15,363 nt of DNA from an uncultured Sutterella sp. (GCA_902477615.1 CABSHY010000011.1:1-15363), one strand, 5' to 3'. Numbered from the stretch's first letter, positions 1-6,365 are shown. The notes: a model not told the origin generated them from the sequence alone. Made by a program: numbers and translations.

Positions 1-560
1 TACTGTTGTGTGTCTGCCCGCTTTTGATTTTGACGGGCTGTATGAGCCTTCCCTCAAAAACACCGTTAAACACCTGGCAAGGGCGTTTCTCTGTCACCGT
101 TAAGGATGTCCAAGGCAACCATAACGAAAGAGGTCGATTTGAATTTTTGGTCTTCCCCAATGAGGAAAGTGTTTTAGACCTCAAGACTCCTATTGGTGGC
201 ACGATTGCTCGTATTGAAAAGAGTCATGACGTAGCTCGCTTGCAAGCGCTTGGTCACGAAACGATTCAAGCTAAAGACATCAACACCCTTATGACACAAA
301 CGCTTGGCTTTACGGTCCCTGTGGAGGGTTTGGTTTATTGGATTAACGGAGAGCCCGACCCCCATACGCCCTCTGTCGTCACCCCTGAGCAAGCCCCCAT
401 TAGTCGCATCGAACAAGACGGTTGGCAGATTGATGTTCTAGCCAGAAATGAAGCACAACAACCGACTCGCTTGCAATTAACCCGACTGGCCAGTGCAACG
501 GAGCCCGGCATTGTCATTACGTTACTCATTCAAGGGGGTATTCGCCATGACGGAAAATAA
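1..560 (+). CDS. lolB: Outer-membrane lipoprotein LolB (5' end cut off)
   Basis: LolB is the outer-membrane receptor of the Lol pathway; it takes lipoproteins from the periplasmic carrier LolA and inserts them into the outer membrane. The frame is open to the window edge, so the true start lies upstream. The visible part begins with the end of a lipoprotein signal peptide: hydrophobic residues followed by the lipobox L-T-G-C, with the lipidated Cys at codon 39-41. The mature part carries the LolB-like pattern TWQGRFSVTV, then GRFEFL, LDLKTPIGG and a C-terminal R-L-Q-L strand. About 173 residues follow the Cys, the normal mature length. The stop overlaps the ispE start by 14 nt, so the two genes are translationally linked; lolB-ispE adjacency is standard in betaproteobacteria and supports the call. 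Confidence 0.9.
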   Translation, partial: LLCVCPLLILTGCMSLPSKTPLNTWQGRFSVTVKDVQGNHNERGRFEFLVFPNEESVLDLKTPIGGTIARIEKSHDVARLQALGHETIQAKDINTLMTQTLGFTVPVEGLVYWINGEPDPHTPSVVTPEQAPISRIEQDGWQIDVLARNEAQQPTRLQLTRLASATEPGIVITLLIQGGIRHDGK

Positions 561-1401
561 ACTTTCACTTCTGGCACCAGCCAAATTGAATCTTTTCTTA
601 CATGTGACAGGGCAACTTCCCAACGGTTACCACACCTTGCAATCGCTCTTTGTTTTAATTGGTCTGTATGACGAGATTGAATTAAAAGTCCGTCAAGACG
701 GACAAATTGTTCGTACGGGCGATGTGATCGGAGATCCTGAAAAAGACTTGTGTGTCAGAGCCGCTCAATTTTTAAAGAGTCGTACCGATTGTCCCTTGGG
801 CGTAGAAATTTGCGTTAAAAAATCGATTCCTGCCGGGGCCGGTATGGGCGGAGGCTCGTCTGATGCCGCCACAACCTTGATGGGCTTAAATTATTTATGG
901 GATTTACATCTTCATCGCCAAGAGCTTATCGAGATGGCGCCCAAACTTGGAGCAGATGTGCCATTTTTCCTTCTAGGAACAAATGCTTGGGTTGAGGGCA
1001 TCGGAGAGAAATTAACGCCGATTGATGTCCCTGAAACCTCCTTTGCCGTCATTTGGCCTGGGGTTCATCAGGGCACTCCTGAAATTTTTTCACATAAAGA
1101 CTTGACAAGGGATACGAAATACGTCAAAATACCGAACTTCGAGAGTGACCTCACTGAGGAAACCCTCCGAAATCTGGGGCATAACGATCTCGAACCGATC
1201 GTTAAAAAGGTCAACCCCGAGGTTGCTAGATTACTAGATAACTTTCAGAGATTTCGTTTAACAGGTTCGGGTTCTGCAGCGTTTGCGCTGATGACAGAAA
1301 ACGAAGCTGAGGGAGTTTTTAAAGACCTTCCGGAAAACTGGCAACATTTTTTCGTAAAAAGTCTTAAAATACACCCGGTATCGTCAGCATTACCATGCTG
1401 A
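547..1401 (+). CDS. ispE: 4-diphosphocytidyl-2-C-methyl-D-erythritol kinase
   Basis: IspE phosphorylates the 2-hydroxyl of CDP-methylerythritol with ATP in the cytoplasmic MEP pathway to isopentenyl diphosphate. It is a GHMP kinase of 284 residues, the usual length. The substrate-side motif PAKLNLFLHVTG (residues 11-22, with K13 as the expected catalytic Lys), the glycine-rich ATP loop PAGAGMGGGSSDA (95-107) and GADVPFF (D137, expected catalytic Asp) are all present, as is the C-terminal LTGSGSAAFAL. The ATG at 547 is preferred over earlier in-frame codons because it has a strong AAGGGGG ribosome site just upstream (inside lolB) and gives the family N-terminus MTENKLSLLAPAKLN. The tRNA-Gln gene begins 12 nt after the stop, too close for a separate promoter, so ispE and the tRNA are probably co-transcribed. 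Confidence 0.97.
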   Translation: MTENKLSLLAPAKLNLFLHVTGQLPNGYHTLQSLFVLIGLYDEIELKVRQDGQIVRTGDVIGDPEKDLCVRAAQFLKSRTDCPLGVEICVKKSIPAGAGMGGGSSDAATTLMGLNYLWDLHLHRQELIEMAPKLGADVPFFLLGTNAWVEGIGEKLTPIDVPETSFAVIWPGVHQGTPEIFSHKDLTRDTKYVKIPNFESDLTEETLRNLGHNDLEPIVKKVNPEVARLLDNFQRFRLTGSGSAAFALMTENEAEGVFKDLPENWQHFFVKSLKIHPVSSALPC

Positions 1402-1402
1402 C
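1383..1402 (+). other. Hairpin over the ispE stop codon, just before the tRNA
   Basis: A perfect 7-bp inverted repeat (GTCAGCA / TGCTGAC) with a 6-nt loop covers the last codons and stop of ispE and ends 11 nt before the tRNA. No T run follows, so it is not a terminator. It may protect the upstream mRNA after tRNA processing; that role is inference. Confidence 0.5.
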
Positions 1403-1413
1403 CCAGAATTTGT

Positions 1414-1491
1414 AGGGGTGTCGCCAAGCTGGCCTAAGGCACCGGATTTTGATTCCGGCATTCGAAGGTTCGAATCCTTCCACCCCTGCCA
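1414..1491 (+). tRNA. tRNA-Gln (anticodon TTG), CCA encoded
   Basis: The full cloverleaf can be drawn by hand. The acceptor stem AGGGGTG (1414-1420) pairs with CACCCCT (1481-1487), followed by discriminator G1488 and a genomic CCA (1489-1491). The D stem is GCC/GGC with a 12-nt loop. The anticodon stem CCGGA/TCCGG encloses loop TTTTGAT, giving anticodon TTG at 1449-1451, which reads CAA and by wobble CAG. The variable region is 5 nt, and the T stem GAAGG/CCTTC encloses TTCGAAT. The first acceptor pair is A1-U72 rather than the U1-A72 usual in bacterial tRNA-Gln. The gene sits directly behind ispE and is followed by a terminator, so its 5' end probably comes from RNase P cutting a longer lolB-ispE transcript. 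Confidence 0.97.
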
Positions 1492-1496
1492 ACTTT

Positions 1497-1534
1497 CGGG
1501 AGCAAGCATAATGTGCTAGCTCCCGTTTGTTTTT
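1497..1534 (+). terminator. Rho-independent terminator after tRNA-Gln
   Basis: The stem CGGGAGC (1497-1503) pairs with GCTCCCG (1519-1525), and an inner AGCA/TGCT stem sits beyond an A-A mismatch. A TTTGTTTTT tract follows. It ends the lolB-ispE-tRNA unit and separates it from prs. Confidence 0.88.
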
Positions 1535-1779
1535 GTGCGATTCGTTTCGCTTTAGATTCCTTTTTAAGGATTCTAAAAAAAGGGCATGACAGGTCCGGCT
1601 CGCTTGTGAAGTGAACAGCGTAAGCTGTCAGCAGCAAGAACCCACCGTCGTGTCTCGACTGTTTGGTCGAGCGCGAGTTCCTGACTCTCAGGCGGGAATG
1701 TCAAGGGAAACAGTTCAAAAAAGAACTGTTCAAGACAAACAGAAGAGTTATCTCTTCTCTCTTTTGACGAGTGATAATC
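1535..1779 (+). promoter_or_regulatory. Hairpin-rich intergenic leader upstream of prs
   Basis: These 245 nt hold no credible gene but many stems: an imperfect 10-bp stem with a T-T mismatch (1552-1576); a TG(A)ACAGC stem with a GTAA tetraloop and a bulged A (1612-1630); CTCGAC/GTCGAG (1654-1671); GAGT/ACTC (1675-1687), these two enclosed by CCC-CC/GG-GGG (1641-1646 with 1691-1696); TGTC plus AACAGTTC/GAACTGTT plus GACA (1699-1737); and AGAAGAG/CTCTTCT (1741-1758) just ahead of the ribosome site. Together they look like a structured 5' UTR. No clear sigma-70 promoter could be assigned, and no known riboswitch class was recognised. Confidence 0.5.
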
Positions 1780-2739
1780 ATGGTTCCGATGGTCCCGGAT
1801 AATCTCATGGTCTTTTCGGGCAATGCCAATCCCAAACTTGCCCAAGCTGTTGCTGATCACCTCAACGTTCCTCTTGGCCAAGCCACTGTCAGCCACTTCT
1901 CCGACGGTGAAGTCATGGTGGAAATCGGCGAAAAGGTTCGCGGTCGCGATGTCTTCATCCTCCAAAGTACTTGCGCTCCCACCAATGACAATTTGATGGA
2001 ATTGACCATTATGGTCGATGCTTTGCGCCGTGCTTCTGCTCGCCGTATCACGGCTGTGATGCCGTACTACGGTTATGCACGTCAAGATCGTCGTCCTCGT
2101 TCTGCTCGTGTCGCCATTTCCGCTAAGGTTGTTGCCAACATGCTTCAATCCGTGGGTGTTGACCGTGTTCTTACGATGGACTTGCACGCTGACCAAATTC
2201 AAGGCTTCTTTGACGTTCCCGTGGACAACATCTACGCTACGCCGATTTTGCTTCGCGAATTGCGCAGCCGCAACTATGAAAACTTGATCGTTGTGTCTCC
2301 GGACATCGGCGGTGTGGTGCGTGCCCGTGCTTTAGCTAAGTCTTTGGGCTGTGATTTGGCCATCATCGATAAGCGCCGCCCTCGCGCTAACGTTGCCGAA
2401 GTCATGAACTTGATCGGTGACGTTGCTGGTCGCACCTGCATCATCACGGACGACATCGTTGATACGGCCGGTACCCTTTGCAATGCTGCTAAGGCATTGA
2501 AGGAACGTGGCGCTACGAAGGTTTGCGCTTACATTACGCACCCGGTTCTCTCCGGCCCTGCTGTTGAGCGCGTTGCCAATTCCGAACTCGATGAACTCGT
2601 CGTTACGGATACGATTCCGTTGAGCGAAGCAGCTCAAGCCTGCAGCAAGATCGTTCCGGTATCTGCCGCACATCTTCTTGGCGAAACGATCTCTCGTATC
2701 GCTCGTGAAGATTCTGTGAGCGCTTTGTTCGAAGAATAA
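1780..2739 (+). CDS. prs: Ribose-phosphate pyrophosphokinase (PRPP synthase)
   Basis: Prs transfers pyrophosphate from ATP to ribose 5-phosphate, making PRPP for purine, pyrimidine, NAD, His and Trp synthesis. The protein has the two-domain phosphoribosyltransferase fold: an N-terminal LMVFSGNANPKLA and SDGEVMVEIGE..RGRDVFI region, PYYGYARQDRRPR in the ATP/R5P site, VLTMDLHADQIQGFF with the metal-binding His, VVSPDIGGVVRA, and the PRPP loop DDIVDTAGT near residues 224-232. Length of 319 residues is normal. The start is uncertain: the ATG at 1780 has a GAG 8 nt upstream, whereas the ATG at 1789 (316 residues, MVPDNLMVF) matches the family N-terminus best but lacks a ribosome site; both lie in a 9-nt tandem repeat. 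It has its own terminator, so it is probably transcribed alone behind the long leader. Confidence 0.97.
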   Translation: MVPMVPDNLMVFSGNANPKLAQAVADHLNVPLGQATVSHFSDGEVMVEIGEKVRGRDVFILQSTCAPTNDNLMELTIMVDALRRASARRITAVMPYYGYARQDRRPRSARVAISAKVVANMLQSVGVDRVLTMDLHADQIQGFFDVPVDNIYATPILLRELRSRNYENLIVVSPDIGGVVRARALAKSLGCDLAIIDKRRPRANVAEVMNLIGDVAGRTCIITDDIVDTAGTLCNAAKALKERGATKVCAYITHPVLSGPAVERVANSELDELVVTDTIPLSEAAQACSKIVPVSAAHLLGETISRIAREDSVSALFEE

Positions 2740-2758
2740 GATTTTTCGAACCGCAATT

Positions 2759-2787
2759 AGGGGAAAGAAAAAAACTTTCCCCTTTTT
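2759..2787 (+). terminator. Terminator of prs
   Basis: A perfect 9-bp stem AGGGGAAAG / CTTTCCCCT with a seven-A loop is followed by a T tract. It lies about 20 nt behind the prs stop. Confidence 0.93.
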
Positions 2788-2789
2788 GT

Positions 2790-2817
2790 TTGGTTTTTGT
2801 TTAAAAATCAGTACAAT
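2790..2817 (+). promoter_or_regulatory. Candidate sigma-70 promoter of rplY
   Basis: TTGGTT (2790-2795), a 16-nt spacer and TACAAT (2812-2817, five of six matches to the -10 consensus). It begins just behind the prs terminator and would give a leader of roughly 115 nt. The -35 match is only partial. Confidence 0.5.
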
Positions 2818-2853
2818 ATCGCTCTCACTATTCTGATTTGTGTTCTTAGTAAC

Positions 2854-2922
2854 ATGAATCTTTATTCAAAAGGGAGAGATCCCTTTGTTCCTAGTGGATG
2901 GTCGCGTCCCGGGAATTTTTAA
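2854..2922 (+). CDS. Possible 22-codon upstream ORF in the rplY leader
   Basis: An ATG at 2854 opens a 22-residue frame (begins MNLYSKGRDPF, ends SRPGNF) closing with TAA at 2920-2922, 19 nt before the rplY start. No good ribosome site precedes the ATG, so translation is doubtful. It spans the leader hairpin AAAGGG/CCCTTT (2869-2886), so if translated it could alter leader folding. Nothing in the peptide identifies a function; it may be chance. Confidence 0.2.
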   Translation: MNLYSKGRDPFVPSGWSRPGNF

Positions 2923-2941
2923 TTAATCTTGGAGAAATCTC

Positions 2942-3562
2942 ATGAAAATCATCGCCACCACGCGTCAAGCGCAAGGTACGGGTGCGAGCCGCCGTCTTCG
3001 CCGCGCCGACAAGTTGCCGGGTATCCTCTACGGCGGCAAGTCTGCTGCAACGCCGATCGAGCTCGAACACAATCCGATCTTCTACGCATTGCGTAAGGAA
3101 AAGTTCCACGCCTCGATTTTGACGATGGAATTGGACGGTAAGGAAGAACTCGTCGTTTTGCGTGCCTTCCAAATGCACCCGTACAAACCGCAAGTTTTGC
3201 ACATCGACTTCCAACGCATTGATGCTAACGAAAACGTTGTTATGAGCGTTCCGTTGCACTTTATTGGCGCTGAAGACAGCCCGGCCGTTAAGGTCAGCAA
3301 GGGCTTGATCAGCCATGCTCGTAGCGCTATCGAAGTCTCCTGCTTGCCGAAGGATTTGCCGGAATTCATCACGGTTGACCTCTCTGGCTTGACGGCTCAA
3401 ACGACGTTGCGCATCTCCGGTATCCAATTGCCGGAAGGTGTTACCGCTGTTGTTCACGGTAGCGAAGACCCGGTGTTGGTCTCCGTCGTGACCAAGGGTG
3501 GTGCTGATGAAGCTACGGAAGCTGGTGAAGAAGCCGCTGCTGAAGAAGCTCCTGCCGCCTAA
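2942..3562 (+). CDS. rplY: 50S ribosomal protein L25, long Ctc/TL5 form
   Basis: L25 binds 5S rRNA (loop E region) in the large ribosomal subunit. This 206-residue protein is the two-domain Ctc/TL5 type. The N-terminal 5S-binding domain (about 1-92) contains GTGASRRLRRADKLPGILYGG and FHASILTMELDG; the C-terminal beta domain (about 95-185) contains VLHIDFQRID, VSKGLISHARSAIEVSCLPKDLPEFITVDLSGL and the LPEGV turn. A low-complexity acidic/Ala tail (EEAAAEEAPAA) ends the protein, as is common in this form. The start is set by a GGAGA ribosome site at 2931-2935, itself inside a small GAGA/TCTC palindrome touching the ATG. The gene has its own promoter and terminator between prs and pth, a conserved neighbourhood. 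Confidence 0.97.
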   Translation: MKIIATTRQAQGTGASRRLRRADKLPGILYGGKSAATPIELEHNPIFYALRKEKFHASILTMELDGKEELVVLRAFQMHPYKPQVLHIDFQRIDANENVVMSVPLHFIGAEDSPAVKVSKGLISHARSAIEVSCLPKDLPEFITVDLSGLTAQTTLRISGIQLPEGVTAVVHGSEDPVLVSVVTKGGADEATEAGEEAAAEEAPAA

Positions 3563-3583
3563 TCAACTAAGTCCGCTTAGTTT

Positions 3584-3616
3584 AAAAGGCATTCCTTTTC
3601 GGGGAATGCCTTTTTT
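3584..3616 (+). terminator. Terminator of rplY, possibly bidirectional
   Basis: A 12-bp stem AAAAGGCATTCC / GGAATGCCTTTT with a 7-nt loop is followed by a run of T. A second hairpin, AACTAAG/CTTAGTT (3565-3582), lies just before it. The radical-SAM gene converges from the other side with its stop only a few bases away, and the A run at 3584-3587 gives some T on the other strand, so it may serve both genes. Confidence 0.92.
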
Positions 3617-3621
3617 GTTTT

Positions 3622-4401
3622 CTAGTAAGAGACTTTGACCTTTAAGCCCAATGCTTCAACCTTCTTAGCAATGACATCTAAGACCTCGGCAGAGGCTTTC
3701 TGTAAGGATTTATCGGGCGTATCTCGGTCAATCGTATAGATCATCACCTCTTGAGGCTTAATGACCTTTAAGGCTTCAAGCCAAGGAAGGACAAACGCCT
3801 CCGACGTGTTGTCTACATCAAATCCGTTTTCAAGAACTCCCTTCATAAACATCGTCTGAATTTTGGCGTGACCGTTAAATCGAGCAAAGTGCTCAACTTG
3901 TTCTTTAGCGCTGTAATGAGAAGCAGGGCGATCGACCATTTGAATGTAACGATCATCAACAGTGTCTAACTTCAAAATATTATCGTCAACCTTCAGCAAG
4001 GCACTAAAGACCTTCGGCTTATGAACCTGAGTCCCGTTCGTTAAGACACTAATACGGGCGTTAGGAAAATAACGATTTTTCGTGGCAATGACATCTTCAA
4101 CTATTTCAGCAAAATGCGGGTGCACCGTCGGTTCCCCGTTCCCCGCAAAAGTTAAAACATCGGGAGCGACGCCTTCGGTCTTCATCTTTTGGAGCATTTT
4201 TTCAAGCTCTTGCACGACAAATTCTCTTGTGGGCAAGCGCTCTTGCGTTTTGCGCTCTGCATTGCGACCGCATTCACAGTAGATGCAGTCAAAAGTACAA
4301 ACCTTGCCCGTTGCCGGTAAGAGATTAATGCCGAGGGAGACACCTAATCGACGGCTATGAACAGGGCCAAAGATGGGGGAAGCGTGAAGAATTGTTGTCA
4401 T
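3622..4401 (-). CDS. Radical SAM protein (COG0731-like)
   Basis: A 259-residue cytoplasmic enzyme with the radical-SAM cluster motif C-x3-C-x2-C: C35-T-F-D-C39-I-Y-C42, plus a nearby C44. These cysteines would hold a [4Fe-4S] cluster that cleaves S-adenosylmethionine. Further radical-SAM landmarks follow in order: FAGNGEPTVHP (the GGE-like SAM-binding motif), ISVLTNGT, LKLDTVDD, IQTMFMKG and MIYTIDRDTP. The opening SPIFGPVHSRRLGVSLGINLLP is characteristic of the COG0731 group, which includes archaeal wyosine-pathway TYW1-like enzymes; the substrate of the bacterial members is not one I can name. The ATG at 4399-4401 has a weak AGAAG site upstream. It stands alone on the minus strand, divergent from pth and convergent with rplY. 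Confidence 0.8.
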   Translation of the reverse strand: MTTILHASPIFGPVHSRRLGVSLGINLLPATGKVCTFDCIYCECGRNAERKTQERLPTREFVVQELEKMLQKMKTEGVAPDVLTFAGNGEPTVHPHFAEIVEDVIATKNRYFPNARISVLTNGTQVHKPKVFSALLKVDDNILKLDTVDDRYIQMVDRPASHYSAKEQVEHFARFNGHAKIQTMFMKGVLENGFDVDNTSEAFVLPWLEALKVIKPQEVMIYTIDRDTPDKSLQKASAEVLDVIAKKVEALGLKVKVSY

Positions 4402-4561
4402 TTTCGTTTCTTCTAAAAAAGGGGTTAACGGTTCAATGGTACAACACGCACAATTACAAAGACAACAACGCTTTGTAACAGTGGTCTTTTTGTGGTAGAA
4501 AAATCAAACAAAATGCAATATCCTCTATCTGTTGTTCTATTTCATTATTCATTGATTTGAT
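4402..4561. promoter_or_regulatory. Divergent promoter region with a 25-bp dyad
   Basis: This 160-bp gap must hold promoters for both the radical-SAM gene and pth. TTACAAAG (4454-4461), 9 nt and CTTTGTAA (4471-4478) form a perfect 8-bp dyad. The right arm includes TTGTAA (4473-4478), which with a 17-nt spacer and TAGAAA (4496-4501) is a possible pth promoter. A minus-strand promoter would also have to lie close to the dyad. It could be an operator or a hairpin; no known regulator motif is recognised. Confidence 0.45.
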
Positions 4562-5182
4562 ATGTCAGAAATTCGATTAATTGTTGGCCTTGGCAATCCT
4601 GGTGCCGATTATGAAAACACCCGTCACAATGCGGGGTTTTGGTTTGTTGAGCAATTAGCCCGTCGAGAAGGGGCGTTTTTTCACGAAGAAAAGAAATTTT
4701 TCGGTGAGGTTGCTCGCGTCCGCCTTAACGGTCAAGAAGTGTGGTTATTAAAACCCACCACCTACATGAACCGATCCGGCCAAGCCGTTGTTGCTTTGGC
4801 GCTTTACTACAAAATTCTTCCTGAAGAGATTTTGGTGGTTCATGACGAGTTGGATTTAATGCCGGGATGCATGAAAATTAAAAAAGGTGGCGGTAACGCC
4901 GGCCACAATGGTCTTAAAGACATCTCAGCCAAACTTTCAACTCCTAACTTCTGGCGCTTGCGTATCGGCACGGGTCACCCGCGCTCTTTAGGTATGGCCC
5001 AACAAGTCGCTGATTTCGTTTTACACGCTCCCTCTTCTGAGCACATGGAACAAATGCAAGAGTGCATTACTGCCGCTCTTAAAACAACCAATGACATTGC
5101 AATAGGTGACATGGCTCGTGTTCAACGTTCTTTAGCAAAATTTGGCACTCCGCGCTCCCCTAAAACCCCCGAGCAAGAGTAA
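4562..5182 (+). CDS. pth: Peptidyl-tRNA hydrolase
   Basis: Pth cleaves the ester bond of peptidyl-tRNAs that drop off ribosomes, recycling tRNA in the cytoplasm. The 206-residue protein starts MSEIRLIVGLGNPG and carries GADYENTRHNAG, where N12 and H22 correspond to the substrate-binding Asn and catalytic His (N10 and H20 in E. coli). LLKPTTYMNRSGQAV, VVHDELDLMPG (catalytic-site Asp) and KGGGNAGHNGLKDI (second Asn) are all intact. The C-terminus is slightly extended with a Pro/Lys-rich tail. The start ATG has no strong ribosome site but gives the exact family N-terminus. No terminator is visible after the stop, so some transcription may continue into the ABC operon 49 nt further on. Confidence 0.97.
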   Translation: MSEIRLIVGLGNPGADYENTRHNAGFWFVEQLARREGAFFHEEKKFFGEVARVRLNGQEVWLLKPTTYMNRSGQAVVALALYYKILPEEILVVHDELDLMPGCMKIKKGGGNAGHNGLKDISAKLSTPNFWRLRIGTGHPRSLGMAQQVADFVLHAPSSEHMEQMQECITAALKTTNDIAIGDMARVQRSLAKFGTPRSPKTPEQE

Positions 5183-5231
5183 TTCTCCCCCGAATTCAAC
5201 TTTTGCCCACACTCTTTAAATGAGAGGATTT

Positions 5232-6365
5232 ATGCTTGACCGTCGTCACTTTATAAAAAGCTCCCTTGCACTCGGCCTTGCCGGTGCCGCTCCGATGATG
5301 GCGCATGCCGCAGATGGCTTCACTGTTACTGACTTGAAGGGCAGAGAAGTTCACTTTGCGAAACAACCGCAAAAAATTGTCGTTGCTAACTACATTTCCA
5401 ATTTCTTGATGATTGGAGGCGAAGCCAGTATTCCAAAGATTACGGCACTGCCCTTAGACGGATGGAATGTAACGCGTTACGCGGAACAACGACGCTTTAC
5501 TGAGGCTTTCCCGGAACTCAACAAGGTACCGAGTATTGGTGGCTACCACGACAACATCCTGGATACCGAGAAGATTCTTGCTCTGAAACCCGATGCGATC
5601 TTGGTGGGAATCGCCCAATATAACGACAACCAACATCGACTCCAGATTCTCCAAAGTAAGGGCGTTGCCGTCGTCGTTTTAGACTACCACGCCATGACGC
5701 TTGAAAATCACTGCCGAAGCACTGAAATTCTTGGTCGCCTTTTAGGTCGTGAAAGCGTTGCCAAGGCTCAAATCGAACGATATACAAACATTCGCAAAAC
5801 AATTAAAGAGCGTTTAGCCAAGCTCCCCGAGTCTGCCAAACATCGTCGCGTCTACGTTGAGTGCGGTAACGAAGGCATTTCCACCTACGGCAACTCTTAC
5901 AACAACACGGTTTTGTGGGGCGGCATCTTAAATCAACTTGATGCCCAAAATATTGCCGCAGAAATGAAAACGCCTTATGGCGCTCTATCCCGTGAATTTG
6001 TCGTTTCTTCCAATCCGCAGACCATCATTATTGCGGGTAGCATCTGGCAAAACGCTGCTCAGAACGACCAAATGCACATGGGCATGATGGTGGACGAAAA
6101 GGATGCTCAAATGCGTCTGAAGCGCTTTACAACGCGCCCGCTATGGAGTCGACTCGAGGCTGTTCAAAAGGGCGAGGTCTACGGCGTTGACCACGGCAGT
6201 CTTCGCTCGATGATGGACTATGTCTACTCGATGTATTTGGCCCAAATTCTCTACCCTGAAACCTTTAAAGATTACGATGTAGAGGCTGAAATTCAAACGT
6301 TCTTTAAAACGTATTTACCGAAGGTGGATGCTTCGGGCACCTACATTTTGAAGTTAGCAAAATGA
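5232..6365 (+). CDS. Tat-exported periplasmic binding protein of an iron/cobalamin/heme-type ABC importer
   Basis: A 377-residue substrate-binding protein of the PF01497 (Peripla_BP_2, BtuF/FepB-like) class, which captures iron chelates, heme or corrinoids in the periplasm. The N-terminus MLDRRHFIKSS is a twin-arginine signal (RRHFIK), followed by a hydrophobic stretch and an A-H-A cleavage site after about residue 26, so export folded through Tat is predicted. The mature protein shows FTVTDLKGREVHFAKQPQKIVV, VPSIGGYHDNILDTEKILALKPDAILVG (the family's hinge-side signature) and a C-terminal lobe with GEVYGVDHG. The ATG at 5232 is chosen over 5220 because the purine-rich site GAGAGGA lies between them and the Tat motif then sits at the proper position. 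The stop overlaps the permease start (ATGA). The ligand cannot be told from sequence. Confidence 0.88.
   Translation: MLDRRHFIKSSLALGLAGAAPMMAHAADGFTVTDLKGREVHFAKQPQKIVVANYISNFLMIGGEASIPKITALPLDGWNVTRYAEQRRFTEAFPELNKVPSIGGYHDNILDTEKILALKPDAILVGIAQYNDNQHRLQILQSKGVAVVVLDYHAMTLENHCRSTEILGRLLGRESVAKAQIERYTNIRKTIKERLAKLPESAKHRRVYVECGNEGISTYGNSYNNTVLWGGILNQLDAQNIAAEMKTPYGALSREFVVSSNPQTIIIAGSIWQNAAQNDQMHMGMMVDEKDAQMRLKRFTTRPLWSRLEAVQKGEVYGVDHGSLRSMMDYVYSMYLAQILYPETFKDYDVEAEIQTFFKTYLPKVDASGTYILKLAK

Noticed and set aside
1102..1130. Perfect -35 hexamer TTGACA with 17-nt spacer and CAAAAT inside ispE, possible tRNA promoter
   Set aside because: The -10 match is poor and it lies nearly 290 nt before the tRNA within coding sequence; kept only as something for start-site mapping.
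1434..1637. Minus-strand frame ending in a GGRIRTFECRNQNPVP-like peptide
   Set aside because: This peptide is simply the reverse reading of the tRNA-Gln gene, a well-known annotation artefact.
1773..1778. GATAAT resembling a -10 box just before the prs ATG
   Set aside because: No -35 element at proper distance, and transcription would begin inside or after the start codon.
1535..1779. Known PRPP or guanidine riboswitch before prs
   Set aside because: I could not recognise the conserved ykkC-type motifs; the folds seen do not match that architecture by eye.
1573..2202. Long open frame on the minus strand across the prs leader and 5' half of prs
   Set aside because: It is antisense to a well-conserved enzyme, has no recognisable domain, and its codons mirror the strong codon bias of prs.
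2891..3457. 188-codon minus-strand frame over rplY
   Set aside because: Pure mirror of a highly biased ribosomal protein gene; no ribosome site or family resemblance.
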